Translations under genes and position numbers: made by a program
Notes under the pieces: generated by a model
What the model saw: only the letters and a program-made list of their open reading frames with translations
Databases searched by the model: none
Told to the model about the DNA's origin: nothing
Shown here: positions 8,043 through 15,164 of the stretch, in pieces
How positions within the stretch are numbered: the first letter of the stretch is position 1
Layout: every line of letters starts with the position of its first letter
Source: Alphaproteobacteria bacterium
GTDB taxonomy: Bacteria; Pseudomonadota; Alphaproteobacteria; UBA8366
DNA length: 64,000 nt
Direction of reading: 5' to 3'
Assembly: GCA_021774335.1 (NCBI GenBank)
Contig: JAJFJD010000059.1
Span: 248,001-312,000, forward strand

Positions 8043-8774
8043 TCAGGCAGGGTTCATTCGTCGTCTCAGCCGCGCGCCTAGCTCCCGCACGAGCCGGCGA
8101 CCGCTCACATGCGGTATCAGTTCCACGGGATGAAAGTCGATGTCCGCCTTGTCACCGACGGGTTCGCCCTCGAATTCGTAGCTGAAAGCTTCAAGATCAG
8201 CCTCGCACCATCGTTCCACCTTCGCAACCATATCGCGATCATAGAAGGACCGGACATCGGTGCCCCTGCCGGCGTTTATCGGCGCGGCCGGCGGCGTCCA
8301 GCGGCGGTCGAGCCTTTTTCCAAGCTCGGTCAGCCCCTCCTGCCGCAGCACCATGTCCGGAATCAGCGCCCCGTTCTCGTAAAGCTGAAAGAACAGCGAG
8401 CGCTGCTGTTCGGGCACGATCCACGGATAGTCACTCGTAATCTTCTCTACGTAGTCGCGGAACGACCGGAATGGCCAGTTCACCACACGGGCACCGGCAA
8501 AGTCACCCGGCGGCCAGTACGGAAAACCCCAGAGGTACATGGAGACCAGCAACGAGAAAGGGTTGCGAACCACCGCTATGGCAAAGCACTCCGACCGTTC
8601 GACGCATGTGAAATGCTCCGGACCGGACCGCTCGGTCCAACTGTGCAGACAGCCTTTCGGGACGGAGTGGCCTTCGCGCACGAAAGCCGGGCCGAGTTCG
8701 GCCTCCAGGAACCGCGTGACGTACGTCCCGGCAGTTTTAGGAACATGAATCAGATAGACCGACGGCTTGATCAT
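8043..8774 (-). CDS. Sulfotransferase family protein (PAPS-dependent type)
   Basis: A 243-residue protein with the two PAPS-binding hallmarks: the 5' phosphosulfate loop HVPKTAGTYVTRFLE at residues 9-23 and the 3' phosphate motif VVRNPFSLLVSMYLW near 75. This resembles the Sulfotransfer_2/carbohydrate sulfotransferase group, which would move sulfate from PAPS to a sugar or surface polymer; the acceptor is unknown. The ATG at MIKPSVYLIH is chosen because the conserved loop starts right after it; an ATG 44 codons upstream adds low-complexity residues. It is divergent from an APS kinase, which would supply its donor. Lower GC and mixed codon use suggest transfer. Confidence 0.78.
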   Translation of the reverse strand: MIKPSVYLIHVPKTAGTYVTRFLEAELGPAFVREGHSVPKGCLHSWTERSGPEHFTCVERSECFAIAVVRNPFSLLVSMYLWGFPYWPPGDFAGARVVNWPFRSFRDYVEKITSDYPWIVPEQQRSLFFQLYENGALIPDMVLRQEGLTELGKRLDRRWTPPAAPINAGRGTDVRSFYDRDMVAKVERWCEADLEAFSYEFEGEPVGDKADIDFHPVELIPHVSGRRLVRELGARLRRRMNPA

Positions 8775-9156
8775 GCCTGCGAGAAGGGCTCCGGAGCCGC
8801 CGCCGTGCAACCGGCGATCACAGTTTTTTTGTATGGAACGCTTTCGATATCGAGCAGCGCGGGATGTTCCCAAATTCCCACCACTATGTCCGCTAATGGC
8901 GGACATGCCAGTGCCCGTTCGCCACGCCCGGCCTGCCTCCTAAAGCGGACCTTCGACCGATCACGGGCACTTATGACTGCCGAGGCAAAGTAATCTTGCC
9001 TGTGAAGGCCAGATCGCAATACCTTGCGACCGTCCGGACTCTGACATTGCAACCGAACCGCTGATTAGGGGCGGGCCAGGCGATGCAGGACGTGTCGAGG
9101 TATTGCCCTGGCGCAGGCCAAACAATGGAATCCGTTGAACCGAGGTGTAAGAAAAG
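8775..9156. other. Divergent gap between sulfotransferase and cysC
   Basis: No convincing gene is seen here. It contains a perfect inverted repeat (ATGTCCGC and GCGGACAT, 8886-8906, 5-nt spacer) that overlaps an alternative upstream ATG of the sulfotransferase frame, and a run of eight T near 8827. It is presumably the shared control region of the two sulfation genes. cysC has only a weak ribosome site (GAGG about 12 nt before its ATG). Confidence 0.4.
8886..8906. repeat. Inverted repeat ATGTCCGC-N5-GCGGACAT
   Basis: Eight perfect base pairs around TAATG. It is a candidate operator or leader hairpin for the sulfotransferase gene. No T run follows, so it is not a terminator. Confidence 0.45.
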
Positions 9157-9711
9157 ATGAATGTTTCGGCGAAAATCGCAAATCAGCTTGCTTGCGCAAT
9201 TTGGTTCACCGGGTTGAGTGGTGCGGGCAAGTCCAGCACTGCCAACGCCTTGAAACATAGGCTGCAAATTGAGGGCTATAATCCCTGCGTACTGGACGGC
9301 GATGATGTCAGACGGGGTCTCTGCAGCGATCTTGGGTTCTCCAAGGAAGATCGCGTCGAAAACATAAGACGCGTCGCTGAGGTTACCCGGCTGATGGTCG
9401 AGGTGGGCCTCATAGTAATCGTTGCGACGATTTCGCCGTACAGGCGTGAGCGAACGATGGCCCGTGAGGTGCTCGCACCAAACCGGTTCGTTGAGGTCTT
9501 CGTGGATACGCCGCTCGATATCTGCGAAACACGTGATCCAAAGGGTCTTTACGCGAAGGCCCGAGCCGGCGAGCTGGCTGATTTTACAGGCGTCGATGCC
9601 CCCTACGAGCGACCGGACTCTCCCGATATCCATCTCAAGCCCACGGACGGCTCACCGGACGCCTGTGGAAGGTTGATATTCAACCAACTGATGAGTAATG
9701 GTCTGATCTGA
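9157..9711 (+). CDS. cysC: Adenylyl-sulfate (APS) kinase
   Basis: A 184-residue APS kinase that phosphorylates adenosine 5'-phosphosulfate to PAPS. P-loop GLSGAGKSSTAN, DGDDVRRGLCSDLGFSKEDR, ENIRRVAEV, ISPYRRER and the lid motif DPKGLYAKARAGELADFTGVDAPYE are all present, so it should be active. It stands alone, without cysN/cysD, opposite a sulfotransferase, which suggests PAPS supply for sulfation rather than cysteine synthesis. Codons such as AAA, ATT and ATA are more frequent than in neighbours, in keeping with horizontal transfer. Confidence 0.95.
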   Translation: MNVSAKIANQLACAIWFTGLSGAGKSSTANALKHRLQIEGYNPCVLDGDDVRRGLCSDLGFSKEDRVENIRRVAEVTRLMVEVGLIVIVATISPYRRERTMAREVLAPNRFVEVFVDTPLDICETRDPKGLYAKARAGELADFTGVDAPYERPDSPDIHLKPTDGSPDACGRLIFNQLMSNGLI

Positions 9712-10211
9712 CCGATTGCCGATATTACCGAATTTGAACACACCATCGCGGCCTAGATCGCTTCCGCCCGATCCAATTTCCTTCCCAAAGCCATAGACGA
9801 TTGATCCTGCCGCCGACGGCGTGTGCGGCTCCCGGCCTCGCAGGTACGGTCTGCCAATGAATTTTCGCAAGACGAGTCTCAATTTGAGACTCAATGCGGG
9901 TGATCCGGGTGCCCGGCGAGGTGGTCCGGCTAAGCGGTCGGTCCGGCATTCCGCCGCCGCTTTGGTCACGGACGGTGAATCTGGCCTGGAATCCAACGTC
10001 TTGCCCCGGGATGCAATCTCTCGTTGCCAGTAACTCTGCGCCAGCTTGTCCTGCGCAGCCCGCTGGCACACGGCTTGCGGTGGTGGGGGCGTAGTCTCCG
10101 CGCCGGTGATGTTTCCATCCACTCTCTCCCCATTAATTGCCGGTGCGGGGCTGCGCCAACGAGAGAATGACGTAAGACCGCGGTACCGAGCGGCGCGTCA
10201 GGGAGATAAGC
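9712..10211. other. 500-nt gap after cysC with a 19-bp palindrome; no gene recognised
   Basis: Frames are open on the minus strand here but show no recognisable protein, start signal or codon bias, so I do not call a gene; decayed DNA from the transferred islet is possible. The notable structure is the palindrome listed separately. The last 20 nt hold AGGGAGATAAGC, the ribosome site of the next gene. Confidence 0.4.
9874..9892. repeat. Perfect palindrome GAGTCTCAA-T-TTGAGACTC
   Basis: A 9-bp inverted repeat with a single central base, flanked by AT-rich sequence in an otherwise GC-rich gap. There is no T run, so an operator for a dimeric regulator is more likely than a terminator. It could control the gene 320 nt downstream or be a relic of the islet. 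Confidence 0.5.
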
Positions 10212-11390
10212 ATGCAAGAACTACAAGAACGGTTACAGGCATCGTGGGAAGCGTTCGGCCCGCAAGTGGTCGGCGCGATCATCATATTGGCGGTCGCCTA
10301 TATCCTCGCCCTCGTCGTGCGGGCCGTATTGGGCGCGGCGATCAACCGAATTCCTTTCGTCGCAAACGCCAATAAGAAGAAAGCCACCGAAAAATCAATC
10401 GGCGGCAGCATCGGGTCGGCCGGTTTCTGGATCGTCATCCTGATTGGTCTGGTCATGGCGCTCGAGCGGCTCGGCATGAAGTCCGTGTCGGACTCGATCC
10501 GCGTCACCATCGATCAGATTTTCGCCTATTTGCCGCAGATCATCGGGGCCACCATCACCTTCTTCGTCTTCGTGATCGTCGCCCGTGTCGCGCGACAGGC
10601 GGTGACGGCCACGCTCGAGGTCGCCCATGCGGACGAGTTGCCGAAGAAGATCGGCCTGGCCGCGGGTCCTGTCGCCATCACCAGCATGCTGGGGGCGGTC
10701 GTTTTCGCCTTGATCATCATTCCCGGCGGCGTCGCGGCGCTCGAGGTGCTCGATATCGATGCCATCACCGGCCCGGCCGTCGGCATGCTGAACAGCGTCA
10801 TGAGCGCGATTCCGGACATCGCCGTCGCCGCCATCATCATCGGAATCTTCGCCCTGATCGCAAAATTCGTCACGGATCTTGGCAAAAAGATCCTGCCCAA
10901 CACGGGCATCGACGGCGCGGTCGCCAAGCTTGGGCTGCTGGAAGAGGCGGACTCGGGGATCACCGCGTCGACGATCGTCGCGCAGATCGCCGGCCTCGTC
11001 ATTTTGCTGCTGGGCCTGATCCAGGGCATGAAGACGCTCGGCTTCGAACCGCTCACCGAGGCGCTCGACATCGTGCTGTCGATTGGGAGCAACATCCTGT
11101 TCGGTTCGGTCATCATCCTCGCCGGCGTCCTAGTCTCCGGCGTGGTCGCCAAGGCGATGACGGCGACGGGCGGTCCTGCTTCCGATGTGGTCGCGAAGAT
11201 AGCGCGTTATATTATCGTGGTACTGTCGGTGATTTTGGGTGTGTCCCGAATGGGACTTGACCCGTCCGGCAGCTTCATTACAGATGCAGCTCTCATCATC
11301 TTGATCGGAACCGCCCTCGCGGGAGGCATCGCCTTCGGTCTCGGTGGCAAGGATTGGGCGGCGCAGCAACTCGACCGATGGAAGAGCTAG
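10212..11390 (+). CDS. Mechanosensitive-channel-like membrane protein with conserved TM-helix repeats (CmpX type)
   Basis: A 392-residue inner-membrane protein with about eight hydrophobic helices in repeated pairs. A recurring element of hydrophobic helix plus the LG-type boundary appears at residues 15-40, 67-125, 150-215, 255-310 and 335-385, matching the 'conserved TM helix' repeats of CmpX-like proteins related to small-conductance mechanosensitive channels. It lacks the long cytoplasmic beta domain of MscS. The ATG has AGGGAG 7 nt upstream. A lipoprotein gene follows 128 nt downstream on the same strand. An osmotic or envelope-tension role is inferred from the family only. Confidence 0.75.
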   Translation: MQELQERLQASWEAFGPQVVGAIIILAVAYILALVVRAVLGAAINRIPFVANANKKKATEKSIGGSIGSAGFWIVILIGLVMALERLGMKSVSDSIRVTIDQIFAYLPQIIGATITFFVFVIVARVARQAVTATLEVAHADELPKKIGLAAGPVAITSMLGAVVFALIIIPGGVAALEVLDIDAITGPAVGMLNSVMSAIPDIAVAAIIIGIFALIAKFVTDLGKKILPNTGIDGAVAKLGLLEEADSGITASTIVAQIAGLVILLLGLIQGMKTLGFEPLTEALDIVLSIGSNILFGSVIILAGVLVSGVVAKAMTATGGPASDVVAKIARYIIVVLSVILGVSRMGLDPSGSFITDAALIILIGTALAGGIAFGLGGKDWAAQQLDRWKS

Positions 11391-11518
11391 AAGCGACCGC
11401 CAACACACATATTCCAGGCGGCGGCCGGCCGGATCATCCGATCGGCCACCGGCTGGCCCGGGCGCAGAATGGCCGGGAAACATTAGAACGAATTGAAAGA
11501 TAACGAAGGAGTATCGAA

Positions 11519-11947
11519 ATGAAACTGACACCGATCGCGGGCATCGTCGCCCTTTCGCTTTTCGCGCTTGCCGGTTGCGGCGAGGAAGCCACCACGAGCA
11601 CGGCGACCAAAGACGCCGTGAAAGACACGAAATCCGCCGTGACCGACGTCAAGGACAAGGCGATGAAAGCGGCTGGCGATGCCGCCGACAAGGCCAAGCA
11701 GGCAGCGACCGACGCGGCCGACAAAGCCAAAGAAGCCGGTGCTGCCGCAATGGATAAGGCCAAGGAAGCCGGCGAAGCGGCGAAGAAGGCTGCCATGGAC
11801 GCCAAGGACGCGGTTGCCGACAAGGTCATGTCGAGCGACACGGTCAAGAAGGGCGCGGTCGACGTCATGAAGCAGAAGGCGCATGACGGCGCGAAGGATA
11901 GCGCGACCGATGCCATGACAGATAAGGCGAAAGGCCTCATCAAGTAA
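11519..11947 (+). CDS. Small lipoprotein with LEA-like amphipathic Ala/Lys/Asp repeats
   Basis: A 142-residue protein. Residues 1-19 form a lipoprotein signal ending in the lipobox LAGC, so Cys20 should be lipidated. Most of the rest is helix built from 11-residue-like units rich in Ala, Lys and Asp (DKAKQAATDAADKAKEAG and similar), as in LEA and apolipoprotein-type proteins. No enzyme motif is present. AAGGAG lies before the ATG and a strong terminator follows. Its place behind a mechanosensitive-channel-like gene suggests an envelope or desiccation/osmotic stress role, which is inference. Confidence 0.8.
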   Translation: MKLTPIAGIVALSLFALAGCGEEATTSTATKDAVKDTKSAVTDVKDKAMKAAGDAADKAKQAATDAADKAKEAGAAAMDKAKEAGEAAKKAAMDAKDAVADKVMSSDTVKKGAVDVMKQKAHDGAKDSATDAMTDKAKGLIK

Positions 11948-11986
11948 GCACCCCCTCGATCAAGTATTGCTATCGATCAAGACGAA

Positions 11987-12011
11987 GGGCCGGTTTTCAC
12001 CGGCCCTTTTT
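11987..12011 (+). terminator. Rho-independent terminator after the lipoprotein gene
   Basis: GGGCCGGT and ACCGGCCC pair around a TTTC loop and are followed by five T. Confidence 0.93.
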
Positions 12012-12116
12012 CTGTTTCACTCGTCAGCGGACCAGGTCCGGCGGAACTGCCAGGGGCAAACATTACGCCCAACGTCACGGGTGACGCCCGTTGCGAAAAA
12101 GCCCATAAAGCGGGCG

Positions 12117-12392
12117 ATGGCTTGTTTCGTTTATGTCCTCGGCAGCCGGGATGGGGCGGGGGTCCGCACCTATGTCGGCTGGACGACCGATCTCGACGCC
12201 CGGCTCGGCAAACACAATGCCGGGACCGGCGCGCGGTCCACGCGCGGCCGGACCTGGGTGTTGCTCTATGCGGAACGCTACCCGGCCCGGGCCGAAGCGA
12301 TGAGCCGGGAGTGGCATCTCAAGCGCGACCGGCGGTTCCGCAAGGCGCTCGCCGCTTCACTGGACGGCGATCCGAAAAGTGAGGGACAATAA
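12117..12392 (+). CDS. GIY-YIG nuclease domain protein (YhbQ/UPF0213 type)
   Basis: A 91-residue stand-alone GIY-YIG domain: CFVYVLGSRDGAGVRTYVGWTTDLDARLGKHNAGTGARSTRGRTWVLLYAE, with YV and YVG in the GIY and YIG places, the catalytic Arg in DLDARLGKHN and the Glu in SREWHLKRD. Members of this group are small DNA-nicking nucleases of unclear cellular role. An upstream in-frame extension exists but starts inside the preceding terminator, so this ATG is preferred. Confidence 0.88.
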   Translation: MACFVYVLGSRDGAGVRTYVGWTTDLDARLGKHNAGTGARSTRGRTWVLLYAERYPARAEAMSREWHLKRDRRFRKALAASLDGDPKSEGQ

Positions 12393-12425
12393 GTGCCGGT
12401 CACACCTTGTTTAGGAGAGGCGCGC

Positions 12426-13337
12426 ATGTCCGCCCTGCCGCAAGAAGCAAGTTCCGCGATCCCCGGCGCCACGCTGCGCCCGCTGTCCGATGTCATGGGC
12501 GCAGAGGTTACCGGCCTCGACCTGACACGGCCCTTCGATGTCGCGACGCGGGATGCCGTCTATGCGGCCTTCGTGCGCTATCACCTGCTGGTCTTCCGCG
12601 ACCAGAAACTCGACAAGCCGCAGCAGATCGCCTTCACCGAACAATTCGGCACGCTGGAGGAACATACGGCGCGCAACCGCGGCGATGCGGACTATCCGCT
12701 GGTGCATGAAGTCTCCAACCTGGGCGAAGACGGCAGGCCGACCGGTGTCGTGAACTCGACGCTGTGGCATACCGACAAATCCTTCCGGCCGAAGCCGTCG
12801 ATGGCGACCATCCTGCACGCGATCATCCTGCCGCCGGACGGGGGCGACACGGTCTTCGCCAACATGATCGCCGCCTACGAGGCGCTGCCCGACGATAGGA
12901 AGAATGCGTTGGCGGAGGCGCGCGTGATCCATAGCTGGGAATTGTCGCGCGAGAATGTGGACCGGCCGCTGACGGAACAGGAGAAGCGCGAGTCCCCGTC
13001 GATGAATCATATGCTGGTGCGCACGCATCCTGACTCGGCCCGGCAATGCATGTTCCTCGGCATGCACGCATCGCATCTGGATGGTTTGCCGCTGCGCGAG
13101 GGCCGTGCCCGGATCGAAGACCTGGAAGCGCATGCCACCGACGCACGGTTCCAATACCGCCATACCTGGAGTCCGGGCGACCTGTTGATGTGGGACAACC
13201 GCTGCCTGCTGCATCACGCGGACCCGAATTTCGACGCCGCACGCCATCCCCGGCTGATGCACCGCACCTGCCTGCGCGGCGCGACGCCGGACGGCAGCGT
13301 GCCCTTCGACATTCCGGAAGGGTTTGCGGACAGCTAG
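12426..13337 (+). CDS. TauD/TfdA-family Fe(II)/2-oxoglutarate dioxygenase
   Basis: A 303-residue TauD-like dioxygenase. The iron site is visible as WHTDKSF (His and Asp) and the distal His in LMHRTCLRG, where the following Arg would bind 2-oxoglutarate. DNRCLLHHADPNFDAARHPR is also typical. Enzymes of this family oxidise taurine, 2,4-D or other small organic acids; the substrate is not predictable. The ATG is preferred over an upstream GTG because AGGAGAG lies 8 nt before it. Its stop codon overlaps the stop of the convergent DUF2461 gene. Confidence 0.88.
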   Translation: MSALPQEASSAIPGATLRPLSDVMGAEVTGLDLTRPFDVATRDAVYAAFVRYHLLVFRDQKLDKPQQIAFTEQFGTLEEHTARNRGDADYPLVHEVSNLGEDGRPTGVVNSTLWHTDKSFRPKPSMATILHAIILPPDGGDTVFANMIAAYEALPDDRKNALAEARVIHSWELSRENVDRPLTEQEKRESPSMNHMLVRTHPDSARQCMFLGMHASHLDGLPLREGRARIEDLEAHATDARFQYRHTWSPGDLLMWDNRCLLHHADPNFDAARHPRLMHRTCLRGATPDGSVPFDIPEGFADS

Positions 13338-14026
13338 GTCGGGTTTCTGGTTTCGGTTGGCTCTGGGAAGAAACGGAAATGCCAGCGGAGATGCTCGACA
13401 GCCTCGGCCATCGTCGCCGCCAAGGCGTCCGGTGATACCGGCGCAGGCGCGTCGGGCCGCGGGGTTTCGTGCCAGACCGTGAACCCTTTGTATTGCAGAT
13501 ACCGCGCATAGGGGTGGTCCGGCGGCGTGCCGCGCGGCGGCTTTTTCAGGTCCGGGTCGCGGAGCGTCCAGCCCTTTTCAGTCAGGTCCGTGACGATACG
13601 GTCGAGGTCGCGCGCGGCGGCCTTGTCGTCGCCCATCGTGGCGCGCCACGCGGCCAGAGTGTCCGGTGTGAACTGCAGGACCCCGTTGCCGAGGATCACC
13701 TTGTCGGTCTCGATCGACAGGTGGCAGGCCGGGCCGACGATCGGCTTGTCGGCGCCGGCCCAGAACGTCATCCGCAGATGCGCGTGATAGGGCGTCTTGT
13801 CCTTGGAAAACCGCATGTCCCGGTGGAGGCGGAAACTCTTCGCCTGTAGCGCCGTGCCGGTCAGGTCCGACAGGCGGGCGCACAGATCCGCGCGGAAACG
13901 CTCCAGCGGGTCGTTCACGTCGCGGTCGTAGCGCGCCTTGTTCGCCTGGAACCAGTCGCGCGTGTTGTTGGCCTTCAGGTCGCGCAGGAAGGCGATGGCC
14001 TCGGCGGGCAGGTCGGGCGCGCTCAT
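13334..14026 (-). CDS. DUF2461 family protein
   Basis: A 230-residue protein with the DUF2461 pattern: AIAFLRDLKANNTRDWFQANKARYD at the N-terminus, then FRLHRDMRFSKDKTPYHAHLRMTFW and GPACHLSIETDKVILGNGVLQF. The family function is unknown. Its ATG overlaps the TGA of the TfoX-type gene (ATGA), which suggests translational coupling. At the other end its stop overlaps the stop of the convergent dioxygenase gene in the sequence CTAG. Confidence 0.9.
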   Translation of the reverse strand: MSAPDLPAEAIAFLRDLKANNTRDWFQANKARYDRDVNDPLERFRADLCARLSDLTGTALQAKSFRLHRDMRFSKDKTPYHAHLRMTFWAGADKPIVGPACHLSIETDKVILGNGVLQFTPDTLAAWRATMGDDKAAARDLDRIVTDLTEKGWTLRDPDLKKPPRGTPPDHPYARYLQYKGFTVWHETPRPDAPAPVSPDALAATMAEAVEHLRWHFRFFPEPTETRNPT

Positions 14027-14418
14027 GGCTGGGTCGGTTTGTGGTGTTTCTTCTTCGGCGTTTTTGCTTTCGGCTGTTTGGGTGGCAGCGATTCCACATA
14101 GCGGCGCGCCAGCGCGAGCCACCCGGTGAGGTCGTTCTCGTCTTCCACGCCGTCCGGATCGACCAGGATGAAGCCAGTCATCGGCCGCCCCGCCGGCATG
14201 CAATGCTGCGCATGCGGACGGGACAGCGCCTCGTCCTCGCCGATCGCGCCGACCCGCACCATCAATCCCTTGTTCGACGCACAGCACAGCATGTTGCCGT
14301 TCATCATGAAGGCGACGCTGCCGAACATCCGTTGCTGGATACTCGGCGGCGCCTTCCCGGCGGCCAACGTCTCTTCGACGCGGGAGACGAGATAGGTTTT
14401 GTAGTCCTGATCGGTCAT
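14023..14418 (-). CDS. TfoX/Sxy N-terminal domain protein
   Basis: A 131-residue protein with a single TfoX N-terminal domain: RVEETLAAGKAPPSIQQRMFGSVAFMMNGNMLCCASNKGLMVRVG, followed by a Lys/Pro-rich tail (PPKQPKAKTPKKKHHKPTQ). Full TfoX regulators of competence have an extra C-terminal domain that is absent here. The ATG is set by the domain start; a longer in-frame reading overlaps the neighbouring GFA gene. It lies directly upstream of, and overlaps, the DUF2461 gene. Confidence 0.85.
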   Translation of the reverse strand: MTDQDYKTYLVSRVEETLAAGKAPPSIQQRMFGSVAFMMNGNMLCCASNKGLMVRVGAIGEDEALSRPHAQHCMPAGRPMTGFILVDPDGVEDENDLTGWLALARRYVESLPPKQPKAKTPKKKHHKPTQP

Positions 14419-14449
14419 GTCGATGCGATCATTCAATTTTTGGGCCGAG

Positions 14450-14893
14450 TCAGGCGCTTTCCGCGAGGAACTCGGCGAGGTCGCCTTCGGGCATTTCGTC
14501 GAAGGCGGGCAGGTCCGGATTGACCGGATCCCACGCGACGGCGCGGCTGGCATAAACGACGATCGCCGGATTTGCGACGCCTGGGTCATCCAGACTGGAC
14601 GCGCGTGGGAATACCATGCCGGGCACGCCGTCGTTTTTCGAATAGAGCGCGGATCCGCAATTTGGGCAGAAGCCGCGGCTCACGACATTCCCGCTGTCGG
14701 CCGGGCGGTCGTAGAATTTGACCTCGCCGGTGACCGAAAACCCGTCTTCGGGAATGACGATATTCGTGCCATGGCCGGTGCCGCTCGACCGGCGGCAATC
14801 GGTGCAATGGCAGTGTCCCGCCAACATGGGGTCATTCGTACTTTCATAGGTGACGGCGCCGCAGAGACAGCCGCCCGTAAATCCGCCAGACAT
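14450..14893 (-). CDS. GFA-domain (Mss4-like) zinc protein
   Basis: A 147-residue protein of the glutathione-dependent formaldehyde-activating (GFA) family. Zinc-binding cysteines are seen in GGCLCGAVTYE, HCHCTDCRRSSGTGHG and GFCPNCGSALYSK. Most members have no proven formaldehyde activity, so only the fold is certain. GGAGGAACCC lies before the ATG. It is divergent from the acyl-CoA synthetase operon; a strong inverted repeat lies 44 nt before its start. Confidence 0.9.
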   Translation of the reverse strand: MSGGFTGGCLCGAVTYESTNDPMLAGHCHCTDCRRSSGTGHGTNIVIPEDGFSVTGEVKFYDRPADSGNVVSRGFCPNCGSALYSKNDGVPGMVFPRASSLDDPGVANPAIVVYASRAVAWDPVNPDLPAFDEMPEGDLAEFLAESA

Positions 14894-14936
14894 AAAGGGT
14901 TCCTCCAACAGGGGTGATCGATGACGGCATCCTATC

Positions 14937-14982
14937 AGGTCACTTGCATTTAACAAGTGACCTCCTGACAGACAACGTCAGG
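14937..14982. promoter_or_regulatory. Two abutting inverted repeats (candidate operator) before the ligase/ABC operon
   Basis: AGGTCACTTG and CAAGTGACCT form a perfect 10-bp inverted repeat with a 7-nt spacer. It is followed without a gap by CCTGAC-N7-GTCAGG, a second perfect inverted repeat with the same spacer length. Neither has a T run, and no gene ends here, so termination is ruled out. The site lies in the divergent region of the GFA gene and the acyl-CoA synthetase operon and resembles operators of TetR/GntR-type regulators, but no regulator gene is adjacent. Confidence 0.6.
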
Positions 14983-15070
14983 AATGTTGTTGGCGAACGC
15001 TGATGGCGTGCCGGATGGAGCGCCGGAAAGCGCGCGGCAGACGGGTATCGCTGCAGCAATTTGTCCCTTG

Positions 15071-15099
15071 TTGTGACGCGAATTTTCCGTCTCAATATA
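15071..15099 (+). promoter_or_regulatory. Possible sigma70-type promoter of the ligase/ABC operon
   Basis: TTGTGA, a 17-nt spacer and AATATA, 66 nt before the acyl-CoA synthetase start. Three to four mismatches in total; offered as the best candidate in the gap only. Confidence 0.3.
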
Positions 15100-15164
15100 T
15101 CCGTTAAGGCCGAGCGCGAAAAAACAACAACACGCGCCGGCGGTAAAACTGGGATGGAAGCGTG

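Noticed and set aside
9725..10122. Minus-strand open frames in the gap after cysC
   Set aside because: No start signal, no codon bias and no recognisable protein; Trp/Arg-rich noise or decayed DNA. Not called as genes.
7887..10211. Search for an integrase or a repeated tRNA-Gly 3' end marking an integrated element
   Set aside because: No integrase-like frame and no copy of the tRNA tail (TTCGAATCTCATCGCCCGCT) was seen by eye, so I call an islet of probable foreign origin, not an integrated element.
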